Assembly: GCA_944326455.1 (NCBI GenBank)
Contig: CALVEA010000007.1
Coordinates: forward strand, 37,689 to 101,688
DNA from: Candidatus Gastranaerophilales bacterium
Lineage (GTDB): Bacteria; Cyanobacteriota; Vampirovibrionia; Gastranaerophilales; Gastranaerophilaceae
Reading direction: 5' to 3'
Length of the DNA: 64,000 bases
In this document: piece after piece, positions 48,641 through 57,665 of the stretch
Layout: each line of letters opens with the position of its first letter
Numbering within the stretch: position 1 is the first letter of the stretch
The notes under the pieces: generated by a model
What the model was told of the DNA's origin: nothing
Databases searched by the model: none
What the model saw: the letters and a program-made list of their open reading frames with translations, nothing else
Program-made: the position numbers and the translations under genes

Positions 48641-49975
48641 ATGAAAGAAACATCGGTAAAGTATCCATTCCTAACGAGGGATGTTAAGATTTATGAACAA
48701 GATAACGGGCATAAAATAGTTCTTGCGTATAAAGAAGGGGGCATGGTTAATGTGTCATCCTGGGTTAAAACGGGTTCTATTAATGAAAATGATAAAAATA
48801 ACGGTATTTCTCATTTTTTAGAACATTTAATGTTTAAGGGAACACACAAGCATAAAGCCGGGGAGTTTGACCATATTCTTGAAGCAAGAGGCGCTATAGT
48901 TAATGCTGCGACCTGGAAAGATTATACCTTTTATTATGTCACTCTGCCTAAGGGCGAAAATGACGAAAACTTTAATCTTGCAATCGAACTTCACGCAGAT
49001 ATGATGACTGATCCGGTTATTCCTGATTATGAAATGGGCGCGCCGTTTGATGTTAACGATAAAAATGTTACGGATAAACGCGAACGGCATGTTGTCATAG
49101 AAGAAATCAGGATGAGGCAGGATCAGCCTTGGACAAAAGTTTATAATGCAACTAATCATGCGATGTATACATCACATCCGTACAAAAGGGATGTAATAGG
49201 CACTCCGGAAATTATTTCTCAAGTTTCTCAAGAAGAAGTTATGAACTATTACAGAACTTTTTACTCTCCAAAGAATGTAACAACAATTGTTGTCGGAGAA
49301 TTTGATTTTGATAAAGTTCTGGATAAAGTCTTAAAAGAATTTAATTGGGGCGAAAGACCGGAACCGCCTGAAAGGAATCTGCAGCCGGACTTGCCGGTAA
49401 GCAAAACTGTTTATGTAGAGAATGAAGCGAATATTAATTCATCATTTATGATGTTTGGCTATCTCGGAGTTCCGGCAAGAGATTTGAGAAACCTTATTAT
49501 GCTGGAGATGCTTTCAGTTATTCTTGGAGAGGGTTCAAGTTCCAGACTCTACAGAAATCTTATTGAAAACTCAAAAGAGAGAATTTTTAATGTCATTGAT
49601 GCTGAAAATTACCCTTTTAGAGATGGCAGCAATTTCTTTATTCAAGCAAATTTCAAACCTGAATATAAGGACAAGGCAATTGAACTTGTAAAAGATGAGA
49701 TAGAGAAGTTAAAAGAAAATATAACTGAGCAAGAACTTAAAAAAGCTCAAAAGAAGCTTAAATCCAGATTCGCCTGCGAAGTTGAAACTGTATCGGAAAT
49801 AGGAGAGTCTATCGGGTACTATATGACTGTATGTGATGACTTGGCTTTGGCGGAAGAATACATTCCTATATGCGAAGAAATTACAACACAAGACTTGCAA
49901 GAGGCTGCAAAAAAATATCTTGATATTAACAATGCGGTGATTTCTATTCTTTCTCCAAAAAGTTCCGATAATTAA
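48641..49975 (+). CDS. M16-family zinc peptidase (insulinase/processing-peptidase type)
   Basis: 444 residues. The inverted zinc motif H58-x-x-E61-H62 lies in ISHFLEHLMFKGTHKH. The downstream Glu region (FNLAIELHADMM) supplies the third ligand. An inactive second half follows, with FMMFGYLGVPARD and SRLYRNLIENSKE. M16B proteins often occur as active/inactive pairs, but no partner is adjacent. There is no signal peptide. TATAAT at 48613-48618 and the ribosome site AGAGGT precede the ATG. Confidence 0.92.
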   Translation: MKETSVKYPFLTRDVKIYEQDNGHKIVLAYKEGGMVNVSSWVKTGSINENDKNNGISHFLEHLMFKGTHKHKAGEFDHILEARGAIVNAATWKDYTFYYVTLPKGENDENFNLAIELHADMMTDPVIPDYEMGAPFDVNDKNVTDKRERHVVIEEIRMRQDQPWTKVYNATNHAMYTSHPYKRDVIGTPEIISQVSQEEVMNYYRTFYSPKNVTTIVVGEFDFDKVLDKVLKEFNWGERPEPPERNLQPDLPVSKTVYVENEANINSSFMMFGYLGVPARDLRNLIMLEMLSVILGEGSSSRLYRNLIENSKERIFNVIDAENYPFRDGSNFFIQANFKPEYKDKAIELVKDEIEKLKENITEQELKKAQKKLKSRFACEVETVSEIGESIGYYMTVCDDLALAEEYIPICEEITTQDLQEAAKKYLDINNAVISILSPKSSDN

Positions 49976-50035
49976 AGGATGAAAAAGCTGAAAACTTTGT
50001 TATAATAAAATTATAGTCCTAATGCGGGAGTTTTT

Positions 50036-50290
50036 ATGAAAAAATGGCCTCTTTTATTAATTGTATGTATCTTAGCGGCAAGCGTACTTATTTCTGCATG
50101 CGAGGTAAAGCCGGATAATTCTATGGTTAAAGCAAAACGCCGTTTGGAAAAATATCTCCCAAAAGAGGAAACACGTCAACAAAAGCCGGATGGTGTTGTG
50201 GATTTGAGTGAAGGACCAAAATTGCGTTATGATGCAAAATTTGGACCTAAAGAACTGGATTTTGATTTTAAGATAGTTGATCCTTATTAA
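50036..50290 (+). CDS. Small lipoprotein
   Basis: 84 residues. Signal peptide MKKWPLLLIVCILAASVLISAC with lipobox I-S-A-C (Cys22), then a charged mature part. An extended -10 (TGtTATAAT, 49998-50006) lies upstream. It is followed after 6 bp by the 120-residue gene. No family recognised. Confidence 0.72.
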   Translation: MKKWPLLLIVCILAASVLISACEVKPDNSMVKAKRRLEKYLPKEETRQQKPDGVVDLSEGPKLRYDAKFGPKELDFDFKIVDPY

Positions 50291-50296
50291 TAAATT

Positions 50297-50659
50297 ATGG
50301 ATAGTATAGCTGAAAGAAAATTTGCCGGAAGGCTTATTTATATGGTATTAACCGGGCAAAAATGTGTCAGGGAGGCAATAAAACTTTTTCCGGATACAAA
50401 AGACCCAAATGTAATTTGTGCTTATCATGCTCTCGTTCACTACGAGGCAGATGAAGATATTCGATATCAGGATATTGAATATAGAGATGCTCAGGATGAT
50501 TATTTGGAATATCTTGCACAAACTCTCAGTGAAGGTAAAATTTTACCTAAAAATATTATTGATGAATATAAACCCTACTATAGCGGAATAGCAAAACCCT
50601 GGCATGAAGGTTTTCAAAATAGTATCAAAGAGTTCTTAAGGTTTATCAATATCAAATAA
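50297..50659 (+). CDS. Hypothetical 120-residue protein
   Basis: Mostly helical and acidic (YHALVHYEADEDIRYQDIEYRDAQDDYLEYLA), no signal or membrane segment. Probably co-transcribed with the lipoprotein just upstream. No strong ribosome site lies in the 6-bp gap, so translational coupling is likely. Function unknown. Confidence 0.68.
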   Translation: MDSIAERKFAGRLIYMVLTGQKCVREAIKLFPDTKDPNVICAYHALVHYEADEDIRYQDIEYRDAQDDYLEYLAQTLSEGKILPKNIIDEYKPYYSGIAKPWHEGFQNSIKEFLRFINIK

Positions 50660-50710
50660 AACTTTTATCCTGTTTTTCTTGCTTTTTATGCTTTAGCTCT
50701 TACAATTATA

Positions 50711-50727
50711 AGTGTAAAGCTTACACT
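50711..50727. promoter_or_regulatory. Palindrome overlapping the typA promoter
   Basis: AGTGTAA (50711-50717) and TTACACT (50721-50727) form a perfect inverted repeat around AGC. TTACAA (50700-50705) and TACACT (50722-50727), 16 bp apart, could be the -35 and -10 boxes. A bound protein would therefore block transcription: an operator candidate. Confidence 0.45.
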
Positions 50728-50750
50728 AGAGAAATATGGGATTATTACTT

Positions 50751-52544
50751 ATGAATAAGAAAAATATAAGAAATATAGCGATAATTGCGCACGTTGACCA
50801 TGGTAAAACGACCTTGGTTGACTGTATGCTTAAACAAGCCGGAGCATTCCGCGAAAATCAGCATGTTCAGGAGCGTGTGCTTGACAGCAACGATTTGGAA
50901 AGGGAAAGAGGAATTACAATTCTTTCTAAAAATATTTCCATAAATTATAAAGGTACTAAGATTAATGTAGTAGACACCCCGGGTCACGCGGATTTTGGTG
51001 GCGAAGTTGAACGTGTTCTCGGTATGGTAGACGGTGCTCTTTTAATTGTTGATGCGGCTGAAGGTCCGATGCCTCAAACAAGGTTTGTTCTTTCTAAGGC
51101 TCTTGAATTAGGTATTAGAATCATTGTTGTTATAAACAAGATTGATAAACCGGCTGCTGATCCTGACGGTACTTTGGATAAAGTTTTTGATTTATTTACT
51201 GAACTTACAGACAGAGAAGATTTAATAGACTTCCCGTATATTTATGCAAGTTCTCTTAACGGATTTGCCATTAAGCATCTTGATGATGAGAGAAAAGATG
51301 TAAGCCCGCTTTTGGATTGTATTCTGGAAAATATTCAGGAGCCTTCAGGCGATGTTAACAAGCCGTTCCAATTCCGAGCTACGACACTGGACTATAACGA
51401 TTATGTAGGCAGAATAGTTATCGGACGTATTGCAAACGGAAAAGTTTCTTCTCAAGAACAAGTTGCTTGGGTAAAGGCTGACGGAAGTGTTGAGAGAGGA
51501 AAAATTACAAAACTTTTTGGATTTAAAGACCTTGGAAGGGTTGAAATCGAATCAGCAGAAGCCGGAGATATTGTAGGTATTGCAGGGTTCTCAGAAATCC
51601 ATATCGGGGAAACTCTGTGCGACGTTAATAATATTAACCCGCTTCCTCTTATTAAGGTTGATGAACCGACCCTCCAGATGAATTTTTCCGTAAATGACAG
51701 TCCGTTTGCTGGTCAGGAAGGTAAGTTTGTTACTTCAAGACAGCTTAGAAAAAGACTTTTTGACGAACTTGAGAAAAATGTAAGCTTGCGAGTTGAAGAG
51801 ACGGATTCTACAGACTGCTTTAAAGTAAGCGGAAGGGGAGAACTTCATCTTGGAATCCTAATTGAAACAATGCGCCGTGAAGGGTATGAATTTCAGGTAT
51901 CTAAACCGGAAGTTATCTACAAAGAAATTGACGGCGTCCAATGCGAGCCATTTGAAAACTTATTGATTGATGTTCCGGAAGAATATGCGGGTTCTGCAAT
52001 TGACCGCCTTTCAGGGAGAAAAGCTGTTATGAATGAAATGCAGAATGCAAACGGAAGAACAAATCTTAAATTCTCTATTCCGGCAAGAGGTTTAATCGGA
52101 TTCAGAACCGAATTTATCCGAATGACAAGAGGTGAAGGGATTATGTACCATACTTTTGATGAGTACAAACCTTATGCCGGCGATATTCCGAAACAAAGAA
52201 GCGGCTCAATCCTTGCTCACGAGCAGGGAGAAGCTATTCCGTATGCTCTTGCTCAGTTTGAGGACAGAGGGGTATTTTTCATTACTCCTAAAACTAAAGT
52301 CTACAGAGGTATGATTATCGGTGAGGGCAACCGTCCGCAAGATATTGTAGTTAATATCTGCAAAACTAAAAAACTAACCAATATGAGAAGTGCAACAGCC
52401 GATGTTATGGTTACTCTGCAAGCGCATAAAGAACTTTCGCTTGAAGACTGTCTTGAGTATATAGGAGATGATGAACTTGTAGAGATTACTCCGCAAAATA
52501 TCAGAATGCGTAAACTAGATTTGGTTAAGTTCAAAAGTATATAA
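50751..52544 (+). CDS. typA: Translational GTPase TypA (BipA)
   Basis: 597 residues. A ribosome-associated GTPase of the EF-G/LepA class, important in cold and stress and for 50S assembly. G motifs: AHVDHGKTT, the switch RERGITI, DTPGHADF, NKIDKP. TypA-specific C-terminal blocks follow (GRGELHLGILIETMRREGYEFQVSKP, IPARGLIGFRTEF). The ATG at 50751 gives the canonical start (NKKNIRNIAIIAHVD). The ATG at 50736 adds MGLLL and would suit a nearly leaderless transcript, so the start is undecided. Confidence 0.95.
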   Translation: MNKKNIRNIAIIAHVDHGKTTLVDCMLKQAGAFRENQHVQERVLDSNDLERERGITILSKNISINYKGTKINVVDTPGHADFGGEVERVLGMVDGALLIVDAAEGPMPQTRFVLSKALELGIRIIVVINKIDKPAADPDGTLDKVFDLFTELTDREDLIDFPYIYASSLNGFAIKHLDDERKDVSPLLDCILENIQEPSGDVNKPFQFRATTLDYNDYVGRIVIGRIANGKVSSQEQVAWVKADGSVERGKITKLFGFKDLGRVEIESAEAGDIVGIAGFSEIHIGETLCDVNNINPLPLIKVDEPTLQMNFSVNDSPFAGQEGKFVTSRQLRKRLFDELEKNVSLRVEETDSTDCFKVSGRGELHLGILIETMRREGYEFQVSKPEVIYKEIDGVQCEPFENLLIDVPEEYAGSAIDRLSGRKAVMNEMQNANGRTNLKFSIPARGLIGFRTEFIRMTRGEGIMYHTFDEYKPYAGDIPKQRSGSILAHEQGEAIPYALAQFEDRGVFFITPKTKVYRGMIIGEGNRPQDIVVNICKTKKLTNMRSATADVMVTLQAHKELSLEDCLEYIGDDELVEITPQNIRMRKLDLVKFKSI

Positions 52545-52552
52545 TTTTTTAC

Positions 52553-52590
52553 AATAAGGGCGGCGGGCTTTAGCCCGCCGCCCTTATTTT
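52553..52590 (+). terminator. typA terminator
   Basis: A 16-bp perfect stem AATAAGGGCGGCGGGC around TTTA, followed by TT and a T-rich stretch. It shares the GGCGGCGGGC/GCCCGCCGCC core with the dnaK terminator. Confidence 0.85.
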
Positions 52591-52693
52591 TATAGTTTTT
52601 AGTCAATTAAGGCGGATATATTGCCGAACAGATTAATTCCAAATATATAGTTGGTTAATATTAATTAAAGTTTTAAAAAATAATAATAATCTT

Positions 52694-55276
52694 ATGTTAA
52701 AAAGATTATTATTGTTACTGTCTTTTTTATTTCTAATTCCATCCGCATTTGGAGAAAATATTAATATAAATGATTTTGATGAACTAATAAATTCATCTCC
52801 GGATAGCGGAGATACTCTTACATTTACTAATGATTTAGATTCCACTTCCAGTATCGGGAATTATTTTTCTAACCTGGATATAATTTTTGAAGGAAATGAT
52901 TATTATATAAACGGAGCCGGAACTTTTGGCGGGTTTGTGCTCAATAGCGAAAGTACATTTAATCAGGTAGGGATGAGGTTTTGTCAGGGACAGACTTTGA
53001 ACAATTCTAAATATGCAGGAGCAATATTCAATAACGGCGGAGATGCTTTTGTTGCAAATTCAGCATTTCTTGGGAATTTTGTGAATTCATCAGGGTTTAA
53101 TTTCGGAGTAGGCGGGGCTATTTATAATGTTAGCGGCGGAAATATGGATATTGACTACGGGCTTATTTCCAACAATTATTCTATTGGTGCTTCTTCTTAC
53201 GGAGGTGCTATTTCAAACGGCTTTGGCGGTACAACGAATGAGAGTATGACTATTAATCATTCAATTCTTAGCGGGAATTATGCTCAGGGAAGTGTAGTTC
53301 CTTGCGGGGGTGCTATTTATAATAACGGCACTTTGGAGATTATGAATACGACTCTTTTAGATAACTATGTAACAGGAGAAAATGATATTTTTGGCTATGG
53401 CGGAGGGATTTATAACGTCGGACCGCTGACCCTTGATAATGTCAATCTTATCGGAAACTATGCTCAGGGAGATTCAAATGCATTCCTATGGGGAGGTGCG
53501 ATTTATAATAACAATTCTTTAACTATTAATAATTCTACTATTAGCGGAAACCACATTGATACGGATTTTATAGCTCAGGGCGGCGCAATAATGAATGATT
53601 CCGGAGGTGTGGTAAATATTACAAATTCTGTTGTTCAAAATAACTATATTTCTTCCTCTTCCACCGAAGGTAACGGCGGAGGAATATATAACTCAGGGAT
53701 TTTAAATATCTCCGGAACAACGTTTAGAAATAACAAGAACCAATATGATGAAATGAACGATATTTATAATACCGGTACGGTTAATCTTGAATCTGCAAAT
53801 ATTTTAAGCGGGATTGCAGGAAGCGGTACTTTAAATAAAACCGGAAGCGGGACATTAAATCTTGGCGGAGTAAATGAGAATTATACGGGGAATTTTAATT
53901 TTGAAAGCGGGAATTTGAATTTGCTTGCAGGTGCAAGTTACTTTACGGCACAGAATACGACTCTGGAGAACGGGGTTAATTTCAATATGAGAAATGGGGA
54001 AATTAATAATATCAATTTCGGAAACTTAACTCTAAACGGGACTTCTCATATATTTGCGGATATAAATTTTAATACCAATACAATGGACAGAATAAATGCG
54101 TCATCACTTTCGGGAAACGGAAATATTTTTCTTGAAAAACTTGACCCGATAGGAACTCCTAAAAATCAATTTATATCTATTCCGTTTGCAGATAGTGTAT
54201 TAAAAGATTCTGTAAACTATAATCCTCAAACCATTGAAACGCCTATTTATAACTATAACTCCGTATACAACTCTTCAAACGGAGATATTGAACTAACCAG
54301 AGGCGGATTTAATTCTTCGGTTTTTATACCTGCTGCGGCTTCTCAGATTGCAGGGTACTTAGCTCAAATTGATACTTACAAAAACATTTTTTCCAATCTT
54401 GATATGGTAATGATTCAGCCTCCTGAGGTTAAAACTGGGTATGAAAACAAGAATAAAATTGCGAGTATGAAACAGTTTGCCTTTTCTCCGTTTCTAATGC
54501 CGGAAGAAAACCACGGAATCTGGTTTAAACCGTATACAACATTTGAAAACGTACCTTTAAGAGGCGGTGTAGATGTTTCAAATGTAAGTTACGGTGCTTT
54601 AATAGGAGGGGAGAGCGGGTTAAAAAAACTAAAAAAAGGTTGGTATGGACTCTATGGCGCCTATACCTCATATAACGGTTCTCATCAAGCTTTTGACGGA
54701 AACAGTATTTATAATAACGGCGGACTTTTGGGTATAGATGGTGTTTTATATAAAGGCGGATTTTTTACCGCCTGGACAGCTGATATCGGTGCAAACTCCG
54801 CCGAAGCTTCAAGCCGGTTTGGCAAAGATAATTTTGTTATGTTAAACACCGGTATTGCCGAAAAGACAGGATACAACTGGGAAGTTTTTAAAAGAAAACT
54901 TATTATCCAGCCGAGTTTAATGATGTCCTATAATTTTATTAATACCTTTAATTATACCTCCGCTTCCGATTTGCATATAAATGCAGACCCTCTTCATGCA
55001 ATCCATATTGAGCCACAAATAAAACTTATCGGGAATTTTAAAAACTATCTTCAGCCGTATATAAGTGTTTCAATGGTCTGGAATATCCTTGATAATTCAA
55101 GATTTCAGGCAAATGATGTTTATATTCCGGAACTTTCTGTCAAACCTTTTGTTCAATACGGTGCCGGCATACAAAAACGCTGGGGCGAAAGGTTGACAGG
55201 TTTTTTTGAAACAATGATAAGAAACGGCGGACGCAACGGGATTGCACTAATGATGGGATTTAGAATTTCTTTATAG
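52694..55276 (+). CDS. Autotransporter (type V) with polymorphic beta-helix passenger
   Basis: 860 residues. Signal peptide MLKRLLLLLSFLFLIPSAFG. The passenger, about 100-380, has repeated G-G-A-I-Y-N-N-G blocks (GGAIYNNGTLEIMNTTLL, GGGIYNSGILNISGTTF), as in polymorphic membrane proteins and pertactin-like beta-helices. A spacer follows, then a C-terminal outer-membrane barrel (about 590-860: GIWFKPYTTFENVPLRGG, YGLYGAYTSYNGSHQAF) that ends MMGFRISL. No SD is seen at the ATG. It indicates an outer membrane. Likely an adhesin or surface protein. Confidence 0.85.
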   Translation: MLKRLLLLLSFLFLIPSAFGENININDFDELINSSPDSGDTLTFTNDLDSTSSIGNYFSNLDIIFEGNDYYINGAGTFGGFVLNSESTFNQVGMRFCQGQTLNNSKYAGAIFNNGGDAFVANSAFLGNFVNSSGFNFGVGGAIYNVSGGNMDIDYGLISNNYSIGASSYGGAISNGFGGTTNESMTINHSILSGNYAQGSVVPCGGAIYNNGTLEIMNTTLLDNYVTGENDIFGYGGGIYNVGPLTLDNVNLIGNYAQGDSNAFLWGGAIYNNNSLTINNSTISGNHIDTDFIAQGGAIMNDSGGVVNITNSVVQNNYISSSSTEGNGGGIYNSGILNISGTTFRNNKNQYDEMNDIYNTGTVNLESANILSGIAGSGTLNKTGSGTLNLGGVNENYTGNFNFESGNLNLLAGASYFTAQNTTLENGVNFNMRNGEINNINFGNLTLNGTSHIFADINFNTNTMDRINASSLSGNGNIFLEKLDPIGTPKNQFISIPFADSVLKDSVNYNPQTIETPIYNYNSVYNSSNGDIELTRGGFNSSVFIPAAASQIAGYLAQIDTYKNIFSNLDMVMIQPPEVKTGYENKNKIASMKQFAFSPFLMPEENHGIWFKPYTTFENVPLRGGVDVSNVSYGALIGGESGLKKLKKGWYGLYGAYTSYNGSHQAFDGNSIYNNGGLLGIDGVLYKGGFFTAWTADIGANSAEASSRFGKDNFVMLNTGIAEKTGYNWEVFKRKLIIQPSLMMSYNFINTFNYTSASDLHINADPLHAIHIEPQIKLIGNFKNYLQPYISVSMVWNILDNSRFQANDVYIPELSVKPFVQYGAGIQKRWGERLTGFFETMIRNGGRNGIALMMGFRISL

Positions 55277-55289
55277 TATAATTTAGGCT

Positions 55290-56129
55290 ATGAAAGCCGA
55301 TTTACATATACATAGCAATTTTTCAGACGGGAGTGATTCTATAGAACAGCTTGTCCAAAATATTCAAGCAGCCGGATTAGATATTTTTGCTCTGACAGAC
55401 CATGATACTATAGAAGGCTGTATAGAAATGAAAAAACTTATCCCTGCGGGAGTAAAATTCATTTGCGGAGTTGAATTAACCTGTAAAGCAGAGGATGTTA
55501 AATGTCATATTCTTGGATATTACTGTAATCCGGAGAATTCGGATTTAAAATCTCTGATAGAAAAAGGGAAAATTTTAAGAAGGCAAAAACTTGAAACAAG
55601 AATTGAATACCTAAAATCCGTGCACGGAATAAATTTGACTTCTGATGAACTTGACTGGCTTTATTCAAGAAGGAGTGTTGTAAAAACTCATTTGGCGAAT
55701 GTTCTTGTAAAAAGAGGTCTTGCCTGTAATAATCTGGATGCTATGGCAAAGTATCTTGACGGATGCAAAACCGGGAACACAAGATTTGATGGTGAAGAAG
55801 GAATAAATACAATTAAAACATCCGGCGGAATCCCTATCTGGGCGCATCCCCTGGGCGGCGAAGGCGAAGAACATATCGGAGCCGATGAATTTTATAGAAA
55901 GTTTGAAACTCTAAAAGCTGCAGGTATTCAGGGGCTTGAATGCTATTATTCCAGATATAATCTTGACGAGATAGAATTTTTAGTCTCTTTTGCAAAGAAA
56001 AATAATCTTTTAATCTCAGGCGGAAGTGATTATCACGGAACCAATAAAGATATTCCGCTTGTAAGACTTAATACAGAAAATAAACCGGTTAATTCATCTA
56101 AGTTAACAATTCTTGATGTATATAATTAA
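55290..56129 (+). CDS. PHP-domain phosphoesterase (RNase AM/TrpH-like)
   Basis: 279 residues. Polymerase-and-histidinol-phosphatase metal motifs: DLHIHSNFSDG, LTDHDTIEG, GVELTC, WAHPLGG, ISGGSDYHG. The family includes RNase AM (YciV) and 3',5'-nucleotide bisphosphate phosphatases. TATAAT (55277-55282) directly follows the autotransporter stop and ends 7 nt before this ATG, with no ribosome site, predicting a leaderless mRNA. Confidence 0.88.
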   Translation: MKADLHIHSNFSDGSDSIEQLVQNIQAAGLDIFALTDHDTIEGCIEMKKLIPAGVKFICGVELTCKAEDVKCHILGYYCNPENSDLKSLIEKGKILRRQKLETRIEYLKSVHGINLTSDELDWLYSRRSVVKTHLANVLVKRGLACNNLDAMAKYLDGCKTGNTRFDGEEGINTIKTSGGIPIWAHPLGGEGEEHIGADEFYRKFETLKAAGIQGLECYYSRYNLDEIEFLVSFAKKNNLLISGGSDYHGTNKDIPLVRLNTENKPVNSSKLTILDVYN

Positions 56130-56180
56130 GCACATTCTATGTTGTCCATGATATAATACACTCATTAAAGGAGAATAAGA

Positions 56181-57437
56181 ATGTCAAAATTGAGAGTTGG
56201 TCTAATAGGATTTGGAACTGTCGGTACGGGAGTTTATAAAAGCCTAAAAGACTTTGATAATGTCGAAGTTGTGAAAATTGCAGTGAAAAATATTAATAAA
56301 CCGCGTGCAGTTGAAGTTCCTCAGAATATAATGACCGATAATCCTTATGACGTTGTGAATGACCCGAATGTGGATGTGGTTGCAGAGCTTATGGGCGGTG
56401 TGGAGCCGGCATGGGATTATCTTAAAACTGCTTTGGAAAACGGAAAGCACATAGTTACCGCAAACAAAGAGCTTCTTGCAAAACGCGGAGAAGAATTGTT
56501 TAATTTAGCGGAAAAGAATAACAGAGTTATTCTCTATGAAGCCGCAATTGCCGGCGGGATTCCTATAATTATGCCGGTAAAGACAATTTTGGCAGGAAAC
56601 AGAATTAATAAAATTCAGGCTATTTTAAACGGAACTACAAATTATATTTTAACCAAAATGGATACTGATAATGCTTCCTACGAAGATGTTTTGAAAGAAG
56701 CCCAGGCTTTAGGTTATGCGGAAACAGATCCAACAGGGGATGTAGAAGGGTTTGATGCGGCTTATAAAATTACAACCCTTGCAACTATTGCATTTAAAGC
56801 CAGAGTTAAGTATGAAAATGTTTACCGAGAAGGAATTACTAAGGTCAGAAAAGAAGATATTGCAAAAGCAAACGAACTTGGTTATAAGATTAAACTTATT
56901 GCAAATGCGACTATTGATGAAAATAATAATGCTGATGTAAGAGTACATCCTATGCTTGTTCCAAAAGACAGTATGCTTGCTCATATTAATTATGTAACAA
57001 ATGCTGTTTCAATAAGCGGTCATCCTATCGGAAATATAGTCCTTTCAGGTCCGGGAGCCGGAGAGTTTCCGACGGCAAGTTCTGTTATAGGTGATATTCT
57101 CGCTATAGCAGCTGAGTTTGGCAAAACGGATTATCTTCTGCCAATGATGAGATGCGGACATTCTCATACGGCAGCTCCCGTAAGAATAGAAGATACTTAT
57201 AATAAGTACTATATTTCTATTACAGCACCAAATGCTATTGGTGTAATTGCAAAAATCGGTACAATTTGTGCAAGCAAAAATGTCAGTGTCTCAAGTATTC
57301 TTCAAAAAGGTGTTTCAGATGATAATACAGCAGATATTACAGTTATTACTGAAACCTGCCTTGAAAAGAGTATAAGAGAAGTGGTTTCCGAGTTAGATAA
57401 TTGTAAAGTTAATAGCATTATTCGGGTTGCCGGATAA
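56181..57437 (+). CDS. hom: Homoserine dehydrogenase
   Basis: 418 residues. NAD(P)-binding start RVGLIGFGTVGTGVYKSL, AELMGG, TANKELLA, the catalytic region GTTNYIL and LGYAETDPTGDVEGFDAAYK, and a C-terminal ACT domain (YISITAPNAIGVIAKIGTI) for feedback by threonine. It reduces aspartate semialdehyde for Thr/Met synthesis. GGAGAAT is the ribosome site. thrC follows after a repeat-bearing gap; thrB and lysC are not in the window. Confidence 0.96.
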   Translation: MSKLRVGLIGFGTVGTGVYKSLKDFDNVEVVKIAVKNINKPRAVEVPQNIMTDNPYDVVNDPNVDVVAELMGGVEPAWDYLKTALENGKHIVTANKELLAKRGEELFNLAEKNNRVILYEAAIAGGIPIIMPVKTILAGNRINKIQAILNGTTNYILTKMDTDNASYEDVLKEAQALGYAETDPTGDVEGFDAAYKITTLATIAFKARVKYENVYREGITKVRKEDIAKANELGYKIKLIANATIDENNNADVRVHPMLVPKDSMLAHINYVTNAVSISGHPIGNIVLSGPGAGEFPTASSVIGDILAIAAEFGKTDYLLPMMRCGHSHTAAPVRIEDTYNKYYISITAPNAIGVIAKIGTICASKNVSVSSILQKGVSDDNTADITVITETCLEKSIREVVSELDNCKVNSIIRVAG

Positions 57438-57466
57438 GAGTGAGGAGCTGGGAGTGTATTAGGAAA

Positions 57467-57514
57467 GTGATTGAGTGACTGAGTGAATAAGTTAATAGGT
57501 AAATAAGTAAATAA
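57467..57514 (+). repeat. Octanucleotide tandem array between hom and thrC
   Basis: GTGATTGA, GTGACTGA, GTGAATAA, GTTAATAG, GTAAATAA twice, then GGATTTTTTCTCCC and a CTCTCC...GGGGAG palindrome: the same composite layout as the other copies. Confidence 0.9.
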
Positions 57515-57665
57515 GGATTTTTTCTCCCTCTCCAAATCGGGGAGGGAAGATTCAAGAAGAATGTAATTTGAATACACAGACAGCAAGGGGAACAGGGTAT
57601 AATAAAATAAGTTAGGAACAGGGACGAAATGTCTCCCGGCATAAGGTTTAAAAAAGGAAGGAATA

